A stretch of 64,000 bases of DNA from Paenibacillus sp. USDA918EY (GCF_009870825.1 NZ_WTWY01000014.1:95512-159511), one strand, 5' to 3'. Positions 43,619-52,727 are shown, numbered from the stretch's first letter. Notes: generated by a model not told the origin, from the letters alone. Numbers and translations: made by a program.

Positions 43619-44794
43619 CAACGATCAAAAGCTACGATGTCATCATCGTCGGAGCGGGTTCCATGGGCATGAGCGCCGGATATCATCTCGCCAGGCGGGG
43701 CGTGCGGACGCTGTTGAGCGACGCCTTCGACCCGCCGCACCGCGAAGGCAGCCATCATGGGGAACCGCGGCTGATCCGCCATGCCTACGGCGGCCACCCG
43801 GTATATACGGAGCTTGCCGTTCGTGCCCACCGGCTGTGGAATGAGCTTGAGGATCAGGTCGAAACCCAACTGCTGGTGCAGTCCGGGGTGTTGAATATCG
43901 CGGATCCGGAGCTGCATTCCTTTCAAGGCCGCCTGGCGGAAGCCGCCAAACATAATGTTCCCGCGATCAAGCTGGATGCGGACGAAATCCGCAAGCGCTG
44001 GCCCGGTTTTGCGATCCCGGACCATTTCGAGGCGATGTATGAGCCCGCGGCAGGGTACCTCCGCAGCGAAGCGTGCGTTGATGCCTATAAAAGGCTGGCA
44101 TTAGCGTACGGAGCCGAGCTGCTGACGCATTCCGCCGTTTCCGGCATCACGGCCCGAAGAGGCCAGCGTGGCGGTCCATACCCGGAACGGCAAATTTCAC
44201 GGAGCGAAAGCCATTTTGACCGCAGGGGCATGGTTCGGCACATTGGCGCCGTTTGTTTCGATTCCCGTGAAGGCCGTGCGCAAGGCGGTCGGCTGGTTCG
44301 AAACCGCGGGATCGGACTACAGGGCCGGGAGATTCCCGGGATTTACGCTGCATACGCAGGAGGGCGGATTTTACGGTTTCCCCGATATCGGCGGGGAAGG
44401 GCTGAAAATCGGGCGCCACGACACCGGGCGGGAATGGAAGCCCGGCGAGCCTTTTCCTCCTTTCGGAAGCCTCCCGGAAGACGAAGCCGATTTGCGCGTT
44501 GCGCTCGGGAAATATATGCCCGGAGCATCCGGGCGTCTCCTGCAAGGCGCGGTCTGCAAATACGAGCTTTCGCCGGATGAGGGGTTCATCATCGACCGGC
44601 ACCCCCATTATCCGCATATTGTGGTCGCCGGGGGATTTTCCGGACACGGATTTAAGTTTTCGAGCGCCGTCGGCGAAATATGCGCGCAGCTGGCGATGGA
44701 CGAGGAGCCGCCATACGGCCTCGATCCGTTCGCGCTTACGCGTTTCGCCGGGCAGGCGGAACCTGCGGCAAGCCTAGCACAAGGAGGAGATTAA
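43615..44794 (+). pseudogene. Monomeric sarcosine oxidase-like FAD enzyme, frameshifted and without a standard start
   Basis: The frame after the GGAGGTGA at 43601-43608 holds the FAD motif DVIIVGAGSMGMSAGYH and continues to about 44157 (SGITAR); the homologous sequence then resumes one frame over (EASVAVHTRNG) and runs to 44794. Dropping one A from CGAAGAG near 44158 restores a single frame. The C-terminal part keeps AVCKYELSPDEGFIIDRHP, whose Cys matches the covalent-flavin Cys of monomeric sarcosine oxidase, and GGFSGHGFKFSS. No ATG, GTG or TTG lies between the upstream stop and the Rossmann motif; the codon at proper spacing is ATA (43615). It is either decaying or carries sequence errors. 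Confidence 0.75.
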
Positions 44795-45274
44795 ATGAGC
44801 GGAATTGATTTGGATGCTTTTATCCATACGCATGGCCAGTTGCTGGCCGAAGTTCGGGACTTGAGCGAGGAACGGGCGAAATGGAAGCCCGCCCCGCAAA
44901 TCTGGAGCGTGCAGGAAGTCGTTTCGCATCTGGTTGATCACAGCTTCGTCATTTCGTTCCGCATCCGGGACATTTTGGCCGGAACGGCTGCTCGGCTGCC
45001 GGCTTTTGATCAGGATGCCTGGGTGAGCGGCCAACGCTCGAACGAAGGGCGGTTGTCCGATATTTTGGATGCTTTTCAGGCGATTTTGGAGTATAACAGC
45101 CTGTTGATCGGACGTTTAAGTGAGGAAGAGCTGGAGAAATCCGGAATCAATTTTAAAGGGGAACCCGTCAGCGTCAAGGCCATCGTCCAAGGTTTTATCC
45201 GCCATGTCCATGGCCATCTTGGACAAATCGAGCGGATCAAGCAGGCGTCGGCTTTGGCACTTGGAAATGCATAA
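44795..45274 (+). CDS. DinB/YfiT family metal-binding protein
   Basis: 159 residues, start directly after the preceding stop with AAGGAGGAG upstream. A four-helix bundle with the three histidines of the DinB site: one in VVSHLVDH, two in HVHGHLGQI. Several members are thiol transferases that use bacillithiol (BstA/YfiT). In this operon a thiol-dependent step on an S-substituted intermediate would fit, but that is inference. Confidence 0.85.
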   Translation: MSGIDLDAFIHTHGQLLAEVRDLSEERAKWKPAPQIWSVQEVVSHLVDHSFVISFRIRDILAGTAARLPAFDQDAWVSGQRSNEGRLSDILDAFQAILEYNSLLIGRLSEEELEKSGINFKGEPVSVKAIVQGFIRHVHGHLGQIERIKQASALALGNA

Positions 45275-45327
45275 GGATCAACGCATCCGAATCGTATAAG
45301 TACATTTTCGAAAAGGAGGAACAAATC

Positions 45328-46665
45328 ATGGCAAAGCAAAAACGGTTGAAGCTGGGGGCGCTCCTGCACGGCGTCGGCGGAGGCACGTCGCTCTGGAGGC
45401 ATCCGGACGTCGACGCGGGCGCAAGCGTTAATTTCGAGCTGTACAAAAGCTGGGTCCGCAAGGCGGAAGAGGGCAAGCTGGACCTGATTTTTATCGCGGA
45501 CGGCTTATACATTACCGAAAAGTCGATTCCCCACTTTCTGAACCGCTTTGAGCCGATCACCCTCCTGAGCGCGCTTGCGGCCGTCAGCACGAATATCGGG
45601 CTTGTCGGCACGTTGTCGACATCGTACAGCGAGCCGTTTACGGTGGCGCGCCAGTTCGGGTCGCTCGACGTCATCAGCGGCGGCCGGGCGGGCTGGAACG
45701 TGGTTACGTCCCCGCTGGAAGGATCCGCGCTGAATTACGGCAAAAAGGAACATCCGGAGCATGACAAACGTTACCGGATTGCCACGGAGTTTCTGGAAGT
45801 CGCTCGGGGGCTGTGGGATTCCTGGGAAGACGACGCGTTCGTGCGGAACAAGGAAACGGGAGTATTCTTCGACCGGGACAAAATGCATGAATTGAACCAT
45901 GAAGGCGAGTTTTTCTCCGTCAAAGGACCGCTGAATATAGCCCGTTCCAAGCAAGGGGGCCCGGTCATCTTCCAGGCAGGCGCATCGGAGGTAGGCAAAA
46001 ACTATGCCGCGAAGGAAGCGGACGCCATCTTTTCGGGAGCCGAGAATTTGGAGGAGGCGCTGCGGTTTGCGCAGGACGTTAAAGCCCGCGCCGCAGCCTT
46101 CGGCCGGAACCCGGACGACGTGCTGATTTTCCCCGGCATCGGCCCGATTATCGGCCGCACGGAAGAAGAGGCGGAACGCAAATACCAGGAGGTGGCGGGC
46201 CTCGTGACGATCGAAAATGCGCTTGATTACCTGGGGCGGTTTTTCGAGCATCACGACTTTTCGCAATATCCGCTGGATGAGCCGTTTCCGGAGCTTGGGG
46301 ATCTCGGCAAAAACAGTTTTCAGAGCGGCACGGACAAAATCAAAAGGGATGCCAAGGAAAAAGGGCTCACGCTCCGGCAGGTGGCGCTTCAATCCGCAAC
46401 GCCGCGCGGCAACTTCATCGGAACCGCGGAGCAGGTGGCCGACCGCATTCAGGCATGGTTCGAGGCGGGAGCCGCCGACGGATTTATGATCACGTCCGCC
46501 GTGCCGCGCGGGCTGGAAGATTTCGTGGATCAGGTGGTGCCGATCCTGCAGGAGCGCGGATTGTTCAGAACCGAATACGAAAGCGATACGCTCCGGGGCA
46601 ATCTCGGACTTCGGGTGCCGGAAAACCGGTATACCATGGCGAAAGCGGAAGCTGTACGTTCCTGA
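45328..46665 (+). CDS. NtaA/DmoA family FMN-dependent monooxygenase (YtnJ/YxeK-like)
   Basis: 445 residues, RBS AAAGGAGGA. The sequence strongly follows the YtnJ/YxeK branch: LLHGVGGGTSLWRHPDVD, ADGLYITEKSIPHFLNRFEP, ISGGRAGWNVVTSPLEG and NIARSKQGGPVIFQAG. YxeK is the enzyme that oxygenates N-acetyl-S-(2-succino)cysteine in B. subtilis and releases the sulfur amino acid; YtnJ handles related compounds. This gene is thus the best functional marker of the cluster. It needs FMNH2 from a partner reductase. Confidence 0.92.
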   Translation: MAKQKRLKLGALLHGVGGGTSLWRHPDVDAGASVNFELYKSWVRKAEEGKLDLIFIADGLYITEKSIPHFLNRFEPITLLSALAAVSTNIGLVGTLSTSYSEPFTVARQFGSLDVISGGRAGWNVVTSPLEGSALNYGKKEHPEHDKRYRIATEFLEVARGLWDSWEDDAFVRNKETGVFFDRDKMHELNHEGEFFSVKGPLNIARSKQGGPVIFQAGASEVGKNYAAKEADAIFSGAENLEEALRFAQDVKARAAAFGRNPDDVLIFPGIGPIIGRTEEEAERKYQEVAGLVTIENALDYLGRFFEHHDFSQYPLDEPFPELGDLGKNSFQSGTDKIKRDAKEKGLTLRQVALQSATPRGNFIGTAEQVADRIQAWFEAGAADGFMITSAVPRGLEDFVDQVVPILQERGLFRTEYESDTLRGNLGLRVPENRYTMAKAEAVRS

Positions 46666-46957
46666 ACCGGATTCCGTGACGTGTGTGTTATCGAACAAAC
46701 CGTGTGAAATGATGGCGTATGCCTGAACACTTCATGAGGAGCAGTCGTGAGGTTCTCCCCGCCAAGTCTGGCAGGAGAGGATTTCGACTGGTGTTTAGAC
46801 CGGGTTTTCGGAGCGTTCGCCTTTATCGTCTGCGGCAATGCAGCCAGGGGTATTACTTATGCCATCCACCAGCCCGGCTTGATCTCTGGATGAGAGCAAT
46901 CTTGCAAGGTGTACGTATTTTGGCGAAATTAGCCGTTCAACCATAAGGAGGATGAAA
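46666..46957 (+). other. 292-base gap without a supported gene
   Basis: A 48-codon frame from GTG at 46747 (MRFSPPSLAGEDFDW) can be read but has no binding site and no family resemblance. No terminator hairpin was found, so transcription may continue into the reductase gene. The length suggests a lost gene or a regulatory spacer. Confidence 0.3.
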
Positions 46958-47530
46958 ATGACAAAAATCGCTTTGATTGCAGGCAGCCCATCGCAGAGCT
47001 CCCGGTTATTCGGAATGACGCAATATGTGGTGGATCGTCTCGCGCTGGCCGGTTTTGACGTCGAATTGATTTCCGCAGCCGAGCTTCCGGCTGAAGATCT
47101 GCTTCACGCGAACTTTAACAGCCCTGCCATCCGGCAGGCGCTTGCAGCCGTGGAACAGTCCGCCGCCGTCATTATTGCCAGTCCCGTATTTAAAGCCTCA
47201 TATTCGGGTGCGCTGAAGACCGTTCTGGACCTCGTGCCGCAGAAAGGATTCCAGGGCAAAGTGGTTCTGCCGCTTTTCATCGGCGGCACGATCGCCCACC
47301 TGCTGGCCGTCGACTATGCGTTGAAGCCGGTCGTGGCCGCGCTTGGAGGCACGAATATACTGGGCGGCGTGTTTGCCGTCGATGGGTGGATCACCCGCGC
47401 GGAGCATGGCGGTTTCGAACTGGAAGGGCAGCTGCGGGAGCGTCTGGACAGCGCTGTTAACGAACTGGTCCTCGAACTCCGGCATGTTGCGGCGGTTCCC
47501 GATCGTAACAGGCAAGAGCAAGCGGTCTAA
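46958..47530 (+). CDS. NADPH-dependent FMN reductase (SsuE type)
   Basis: 190 residues from ATG 46958, 6 bases after AAGGAGG; the ATG at 46952 overlaps that site. The flavodoxin-like fold begins IALIAGSPSQSSRLFGMTQY (phosphate loop) and includes ASPVFKASYSGALKTVLDLVP, the SsuE/MsuE signature. It reduces FMN with NADPH and hands it to two-component monooxygenases; three LLM genes of the cluster could be its clients. Confidence 0.9.
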   Translation: MTKIALIAGSPSQSSRLFGMTQYVVDRLALAGFDVELISAAELPAEDLLHANFNSPAIRQALAAVEQSAAVIIASPVFKASYSGALKTVLDLVPQKGFQGKVVLPLFIGGTIAHLLAVDYALKPVVAALGGTNILGGVFAVDGWITRAEHGGFELEGQLRERLDSAVNELVLELRHVAAVPDRNRQEQAV

Positions 47531-47660
47531 GGGATGCTGAGGCCATCCCGTTTTACAATCACACCATGTTTATGCGGTAGTGTCCTGTGAAAGAGAAGCT
47601 TGAACCGGGGCGGCAAGGCGGGCGGGGGGATAAAATCGTATTAAAGGAGGCTTTCATGTC

Positions 47661-48746
47661 TTGAAAGTGGCATTATTCAGTTTAATGATGAATCTCCCCA
47701 ATGCGGTTACGGGCGAGTCCTGGACGGCGCAACAGAAATTCCGCAACGTCATCCGCCAGGCAGTCCTTGCCGAGAGGCTCGGGTTTGACGCCTATGGCGT
47801 AGGCGAACGGCATGGCGCTCCGTTTCTGTCTTCATCCCCGCCGGTCGTATTAACGGCCATCGCGGCTCAAACGTCGCGTATCCGCCTGCTGACTACGGTA
47901 ACCGTGCTCAGCATTCTTGACCCGGTGCGGGTTGCCGAGGATTATGCGACGCTGGATCACCTATCCGGAGGCCGGCTGGAAATGATTATCGGGAAAGGCA
48001 ATGATCCAAGGCATTATCAGCTGTTTGGCATCACCGAGGAGGAGCAGTGGGAGTCCTTGGCGGAGCGCTATCGGCTGTTGAAGAGGCTGTGGTCGGAGGA
48101 AAAAGTAACCTGGGAAGGCAAGTATCGTCCGCCTTTGGAGCAGGTGACGACTTATCCGAGGCCTTGCCAGAAGTCCATCCCGGTATGGCATGGCAGCGCG
48201 TCCAGCACGCTCTCGACGGAGTTGGCGGCGCAGTTCGGAGAGCCGATCTTCTCTTCGAACTCTTTCCATCCGCAGGCCAAGTACAAAGCGCTGATCGACC
48301 ATTACCGCGAGCGGCTCGCCCATTACGGGCATGATCCGGCACGCGCCGTCGTCGGGGCAGGTTCGGGTAGCCTCTATCTGGGCAGCACGGCCGAGGAGGC
48401 GATCCGCCGCTATAGACCGTACTACAGCGCATTCAGCGTAACGGAATCTGCGAAGCACAACAAGTCTCCTTTTACCAGCCTGGAGGATGTGATTGCCAAT
48501 GGTCCGGCGCTTATTGGCAGCTCCGAGCAGGTCATCGAGAAGATTTTGAATTACCATGAAGCCTTTGGCCATCAAGTGCTAAGCATCAGCGTCGACGGAT
48601 TGACGGAATCGGAGCAGGAGGAGCAGCTGCAGCGTTTTGCCGAGGAAGTGCTGCCCGTACTGAAGCAAGAGATTCCGAGTACCATTTGGGAAAACGATCC
48701 TGTATGGTCCCACGAAAACAAAGCAGCCATTCATCGAATTCATTGA
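47661..48746 (+). CDS. LLM class flavin-dependent oxidoreductase (CE1758-like)
   Basis: 361 residues from TTG 47661, 10 bases behind AAAGGAGG. An ATG at 47656 gives only a three-codon frame. Barrel motifs include GFDAYGVGERHGAPFLSSSPPVVL and SGGRLEMIIGKGNDPRHYQLFG. It belongs to another LLM subgroup than the genes at 1265, 41344 and 45328. It ends the cluster: its stop TGA lies inside the terminator hairpin. Confidence 0.87.
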   Translation: MKVALFSLMMNLPNAVTGESWTAQQKFRNVIRQAVLAERLGFDAYGVGERHGAPFLSSSPPVVLTAIAAQTSRIRLLTTVTVLSILDPVRVAEDYATLDHLSGGRLEMIIGKGNDPRHYQLFGITEEEQWESLAERYRLLKRLWSEEKVTWEGKYRPPLEQVTTYPRPCQKSIPVWHGSASSTLSTELAAQFGEPIFSSNSFHPQAKYKALIDHYRERLAHYGHDPARAVVGAGSGSLYLGSTAEEAIRRYRPYYSAFSVTESAKHNKSPFTSLEDVIANGPALIGSSEQVIEKILNYHEAFGHQVLSISVDGLTESEQEEQLQRFAEEVLPVLKQEIPSTIWENDPVWSHENKAAIHRIH

Positions 48747-48760
48747 ATGGCTGCTTTGTT
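48720..48760 (+). terminator. Terminator overlapping the stop of the last LLM gene
   Basis: Perfect 14-bp arms AAAGCAGCCATTCA (48720-48733) and TGAATGGCTGCTTT (48744-48757), followed by GTTGTG. The stop TGA at 48744-48746 is the first part of the right arm. Confidence 0.75.
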
Positions 48761-48929
48761 GTGAATAAAAAACCATACGCTACGCGTGTCCGCATTTGAC
48801 TACCAGACTATTATCGTAAAACCTAAAGGGGCTTGTTTATATTAAAATAGTGACGCTTGTAACCCTTCAACTCTGATTTGCAACTATAGAAATCTGAAAT
48901 CCGGAAATTTTATTATATTAATTACAGAA

Positions 48930-49051
48930 GTGAAGTTTTTATTCATTGCAACCGTACTGTATATCACCGCACATCCTCTGGATTCCCAATTGCTCCGGCT
49001 ATTAAAGAAAAAGCAATCGCGCATGCGAAGGAAGTCGCCAAACGTTTTTAA
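48930..49051 (+). pseudogene. Remnant of an FMN-dependent NADH azoreductase (AzoR)
   Basis: Codons from 48954 read VLYITAHPLDSQ, the usual N-terminal beta-strand and phosphate loop of AzoR. Directly after, in another frame (48989-49051), IAPAIKEKAIAHAKEVAKRF and a stop resemble an AzoR C-terminus. The roughly 160 residues between are gone. A terminator at 49091 still follows. The stretch 48760-48929 holds nothing I can name. Confidence 0.6.
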
Positions 49052-49090
49052 TAGAAGGTTTAAAAGCTGTTGAAGTTTTTCGACAGGCTG

Positions 49091-49116
49091 AAGACCCGCG
49101 ATCTGCGGGTCTTTTA
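49091..49116 (+). terminator. Terminator of the former azoreductase gene
   Basis: AAGACCCGC (49091-49099) and GCGGGTCTT (49105-49113) with a 5-base loop, followed by TTAG and, a little later, TTTTT. Confidence 0.75.
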
Positions 49117-49117
49117 G

Positions 49118-49342
49118 TCATTTTTCTTCCAACGATCGAATGATGCGCTGATTATGAACTGATCGTCTCGTGAAAAAGAAAATAAGCAGGAACCAAGGCC
49201 AATATATAAGCGAGGCTAGCGGGTAGGCGATACTGAGCGGGAGCCGCGACAAGACGGCAAACCATAGGAGAGTCGCCAGTCCGTACAGGCCAAGCCCGCA
49301 CCATATATGGACCGAGGCAATAAGTTTCTCCCAGTTGAGGCC
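49118..49342 (-). pseudogene. Truncated DMT/SMR-type transporter fragment
   Basis: On the minus strand 74 codons without a start read LNWEKLIASVHIWCGLGLYG, then LATLLWFAVLSRLPLSIAYP and a hydrophobic end before TGA. The W-x-x-V-L-S-R-x-x-L-S-x-A-Y-P pattern is that of ArnF/EamA-like small drug/metabolite transporters. An in-frame TAA (49343-49345) cuts off the N-terminal part. It lies beside the azoreductase remnant, so the segment 48.8-49.4 kb looks like a deletion scar. From 49343 to 49529 no gene is seen. Confidence 0.55.
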
Positions 49343-49529
49343 TTATATAACAACATGCAAACGAGAAAGTTGGATTCTATAATGAAAAAGTTGCTGACCT
49401 GGTATTTGTGGGTATCATCAACGGATCAATTTTTGAAGTTCCAAGGGATAAAGAATGTTAGAATATTTGGTAATGGATTGAGAGAAACAAACGGTATAAC
49501 CCTAAACGATGAAGATGGGAGAATGGGAG

Positions 49530-50363
49530 ATGGGCTCGGAAACGCTATTGAAAAAAGAACTCTTGCGCCTGCGGCCGAAAGGGGAGGGGAGCAACCCGGA
49601 TTGCCCGCAGCCGGAGGCTTTCATCCCCGAGATGTTAAGGCACATAGGAAGCACCGATCCGGAGCTGAGGGATGATTTGATCTACGGAACGATCTGCCGC
49701 TGGACGAAGCAGGGAAAAATTTCACCGGCGGCGATGCGCACGCTTTTACGGACCGCAATGGATGACAACCATCTTTTTTACGGAATTGGGGAAAAGGGGA
49801 CGGATTCCGTGTTTACCCGTTCTTTTTCGGCCCTTATTCTACCCGTTGCCGTTTACATGCATAAGCAAAATCCTTTTCTATCGGAAGACGAGCTGCACGA
49901 CATGAAAACGAAAATCATTCGATATTTGGCCTTGGAAGAGGATTTGCGGGGATATGTGGAGGGGAAAGGCTGGGCCCATGCCGCTGCGCACGCTGCGGAC
50001 GGGCTGGAGCCGTTGGCGGGATTGCAATCGATGACAGGCACGGATTTGCTGGGGATGCTGGACGCGATCCGCAATAAAGTTTGTATCGGCAGTTACCTGT
50101 ATATGAACGATGAGGATGAACGTTTTGCAAATGCAGCCGCGGCCGTATTCATGCGCGAAATCGTGGCGGACGATGATATCGCAGGCTGGATTCACCAGAT
50201 GGCCGATGTCCCTACGGGCGGCAGTATGACGGAGAGCGAGACGTTGCGGGCCAATACGAAGCTCTTTTTGCGAAGCCTGTATTTCAAAATGCTGAAAGAG
50301 CAGCGATTGCTAAAGTTTGCGCACTACTTATTGGAACGATTGAACGCAAGGAACAACTATTAA
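49530..50363 (+). CDS. DUF2785 domain-containing protein
   Basis: 277 residues from ATG 49530, 7 bases after GGGAGA; another ATG at 49509 lacks a site. Nearly all helical. The conserved block EGKGWAHAAAHAADGLEPLA is the hallmark of DUF2785, and DDNHLFYGIGEKGTDSVFTRSF is also typical. The repeated helices may form a HEAT-like solenoid. Function unknown. It is convergent with the hydrolase gene; no clear terminator lies between them. Confidence 0.85.
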   Translation: MGSETLLKKELLRLRPKGEGSNPDCPQPEAFIPEMLRHIGSTDPELRDDLIYGTICRWTKQGKISPAAMRTLLRTAMDDNHLFYGIGEKGTDSVFTRSFSALILPVAVYMHKQNPFLSEDELHDMKTKIIRYLALEEDLRGYVEGKGWAHAAAHAADGLEPLAGLQSMTGTDLLGMLDAIRNKVCIGSYLYMNDEDERFANAAAAVFMREIVADDDIAGWIHQMADVPTGGSMTESETLRANTKLFLRSLYFKMLKEQRLLKFAHYLLERLNARNNY

Positions 50364-50453
50364 TATGAAAAAACATATGTCGCTAAACTTCTTTTACCTT
50401 TTGGCAGCGAGATCCGCGTCTTGCGGCGATGGCATCGGAGCTGCCGGATTATT

Positions 50454-51191
50454 TCAGGATCGTGGAAGCTCGTCCAAGAACCGAAGAAGAATAGCGGACA
50501 GCTGGTCAGGCTGACTCAACATAGGCAGATGTCCCGTAGGCAGAGTGGTCGTTTGGCAGCCGGGAAGGTTCCGGATCATCCGGTCCTGCAGCTTCGTCGG
50601 GAGCTCCCGATCTTGGTCAAGCCTCACGTAAAGCGCTGGAATTCCGGCAGGCCAATGGGCATGAATTTTATCGGTATAGATGCGCAGGGGCTCCGGCGTA
50701 AATTGCTTTGCGATTTCTGCCGCCTGCTCCGCCGGAAGACCGCTGCACAAACCTTGACGAATCGCCTGCTCCGGCGGCATCGTTCCGAACGCGCGCATCA
50801 AAGCTCTCATAAGGATTCGTTTGGCCGGCGGAAATACGGAAAGAAAGGAGCCGCCGTCCGAAGGGATCGCCGCCCCTACGGCCGCCAACCCGGCCACCTG
50901 AGGCCGGCGCTCCTCGGCAATCCGCAAAGCGGGGACGCCCCCGAGCGAATGGGCGACAAGGATAAATCGCTTTACTCCCCAATGATCGATCTGGTCGTTG
51001 ATTTCCGCGATGTAGTCATGAAGCGACAGCTTTTTTCTTATATCGCCTTCGGTTTGGCGAAACGGAAAATCGATCGACAAGCAGGGAACCGGAAGCCGAT
51101 CGATGACCTGATTCCAGATGCTGCCGTTTAATCCGGCGCCGTGAATGAATACAAATCCGGTTTGAGAGCCCGGGTCATCGAATTTTTGCAT
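50454..51191 (-). CDS. Alpha/beta hydrolase
   Basis: 245 residues from the ATG at 51191, 8 bases after AGGAGG; the frame extends to 51242. Oxyanion loop FVFIHGAGLNGSIW, nucleophile elbow VAHSLGGV (Ser), and C-terminal His in PTGHLPMLSQPDQL. The pattern is that of small esterases or MenH-like enzymes of the methylesterase group. The substrate is unknown and the neighbours give no hint. Confidence 0.85.
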   Translation of the reverse strand: MQKFDDPGSQTGFVFIHGAGLNGSIWNQVIDRLPVPCLSIDFPFRQTEGDIRKKLSLHDYIAEINDQIDHWGVKRFILVAHSLGGVPALRIAEERRPQVAGLAAVGAAIPSDGGSFLSVFPPAKRILMRALMRAFGTMPPEQAIRQGLCSGLPAEQAAEIAKQFTPEPLRIYTDKIHAHWPAGIPALYVRLDQDRELPTKLQDRMIRNLPGCQTTTLPTGHLPMLSQPDQLSAILLRFLDELPRS

Positions 51192-51388
51192 AAAAAATCC
51201 TCCTAAGTGCATTGTGTTTGGACGCCGGCGAGAGATTGCCAAGACTTTGGCTTATTCGTCGAATCCGGTTTTTTCGCTGCTAAAACTTTCCCGGCAGTCC
51301 TTTGTTCTCATTATATGACTGCTTCCCTGACAAAACCGGTCAGTGAAGTTCGGATGGATAAGAAAGACGAATGCGGTTCCGCCCGTTC

Positions 51389-51417
51389 TTGCGGCAGCGG
51401 ATGCAGACCGATATAAT
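51389..51417 (+). promoter_or_regulatory. Putative sigma-A promoter of the tsaE operon
   Basis: TTGCGG (51389-51394) and TATAAT (51412-51417) with a 17-base spacer, 48 bases before tsaE. Confidence 0.6.
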
Positions 51418-51465
51418 TAAGGACAAGTTCATGTAAGGAATTGAAACCGAAGGTGGGTCAACGTA

Positions 51466-51960
51466 TTGGAACAGATTCAGAACGGGAAACCGTTTGTGTA
51501 TACCTCTCTTCGTCCGGAGGATACCGAGAGGTTGGCGGCATGGCTGGCGAAAACGGCTGTTCCCGGAACGGTGATCGGTTTGGACGGGGATTTGGGAGCG
51601 GGGAAGACCGCTTTTTCGCAATTTTTTGCCAAGCATTTGGGCGTGAAGGGGGTCGTCAACAGCCCGACCTTTACGATCATTAAAGAATACGAAGGGCGCC
51701 TGCCTTTCTACCATATGGACGTATACCGGGTATCGTTGGAAGAAGCGGAGGACCTGGGGCTGGACGAATATTTTTACGGCAGTGGGGTAAGCCTCGTGGA
51801 ATGGTCGCAGATCGTGCGCGAATTGCTGCCCGAGCGGCATTTGCATCTGTATATCGAAACGACCGGCGAGACGGCGCGGAAAATTACGGTTCAAGGCTTT
51901 GGGGAGCCATATGAAGCATGGTGCGAAAGCCTGAAACAGAATGGGGTCTTTACAGAATGA
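51466..51960 (+). CDS. tsaE: tRNA t6A37 threonylcarbamoyladenosine synthesis ATPase TsaE
   Basis: 164 residues from TTG 51466 behind AAGGTGGG. Walker A is GDLGAGKT at 41-48; NSPTFTIIKEYEG and FYHMDVYR are family blocks. TsaE powers turnover of the TsaB-TsaD-TsaE complex that puts threonylcarbamoyl on A37 of ANN-decoding tRNAs. It overlaps tsaB by ATGA; order tsaE-tsaB-rimI-tsaD as in B. subtilis ydiB-ydiE. Confidence 0.95.
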   Translation: MEQIQNGKPFVYTSLRPEDTERLAAWLAKTAVPGTVIGLDGDLGAGKTAFSQFFAKHLGVKGVVNSPTFTIIKEYEGRLPFYHMDVYRVSLEEAEDLGLDEYFYGSGVSLVEWSQIVRELLPERHLHLYIETTGETARKITVQGFGEPYEAWCESLKQNGVFTE

Positions 51961-52727
51961 ATCAACCACAATCACAGCCGCTGAAGCGGTTTTTGGCGTT
52001 GGACACGTCGACGGCATGCCTTGCTTTGGCGGTGATGGAAAACGATAAAGTGCTGCACGCGATCAAAGCTGCGGGAGAACGCAACCATTCGGTACACCTG
52101 CTGCCCCTCATTCAAAAGGGGCTGGCGGAAGCCGGGGTGGCCGCTTCGGGGATCGACGGAATCGCCGTAGGCATCGGGCCGGGTTCTTATACAGGGACGC
52201 GCATTGCGGTGACGGCCGCCAAAACGTTGGCCTGGGCTTGGAACGTTCCCGTCGCGGGAATTTCCAGCCTGCATGCCCTTGCATGGAGCGGCCACGTCAC
52301 GGCGACAGGCGCAGACCAGGGAGAGAACTGGGTGATTCCGCTAATGGACGCCCGGCGCGGACAAGCCTACACCGCATGGTTCCGCGCCAAAGGCGGAGAG
52401 ATGCCGGTTCGGCTCAAAGAAGATGCCATCCGCCTGATGGAAGACTGGGCGGATGAAATCGGCCGGGCATGGAAAGACATGCCGGCAGAGGAACGGCCGG
52501 ACGGCGTCTGGTTTGTCGGGGACGCCGGAAAACATGAAGCCGCCATCGAACGTTTGCGTGACGTCATGGAGGATCGGCTTCATACGGCCGCATGCGATAT
52601 GGAAGGGGAACCGGTAGGCCGCTTGGGGGCAGACCGGCTGATGCAAGGAGCGACGGACAACGTGCACGCTCTCGTGCCGAATTATACGCAGCTGGCAGAA
52701 GCTGAGAAGCTCCTGCGGAAGCCGTGA
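51957..52727 (+). CDS. tsaB: t6A37 synthesis complex dimerisation subunit TsaB
   Basis: 256 residues from the ATG overlapping the tsaE stop. The ASKHA-fold begins FLALDTSTACLALAVME; GIDGIAVGIGPGSYTGTRIAVTAAK is the family hallmark. It dimerises with TsaD and TsaE and has no catalysis of its own. It overlaps rimI by GTGA. Confidence 0.95.
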   Translation: MNQPQSQPLKRFLALDTSTACLALAVMENDKVLHAIKAAGERNHSVHLLPLIQKGLAEAGVAASGIDGIAVGIGPGSYTGTRIAVTAAKTLAWAWNVPVAGISSLHALAWSGHVTATGADQGENWVIPLMDARRGQAYTAWFRAKGGEMPVRLKEDAIRLMEDWADEIGRAWKDMPAEERPDGVWFVGDAGKHEAAIERLRDVMEDRLHTAACDMEGEPVGRLGADRLMQGATDNVHALVPNYTQLAEAEKLLRKP

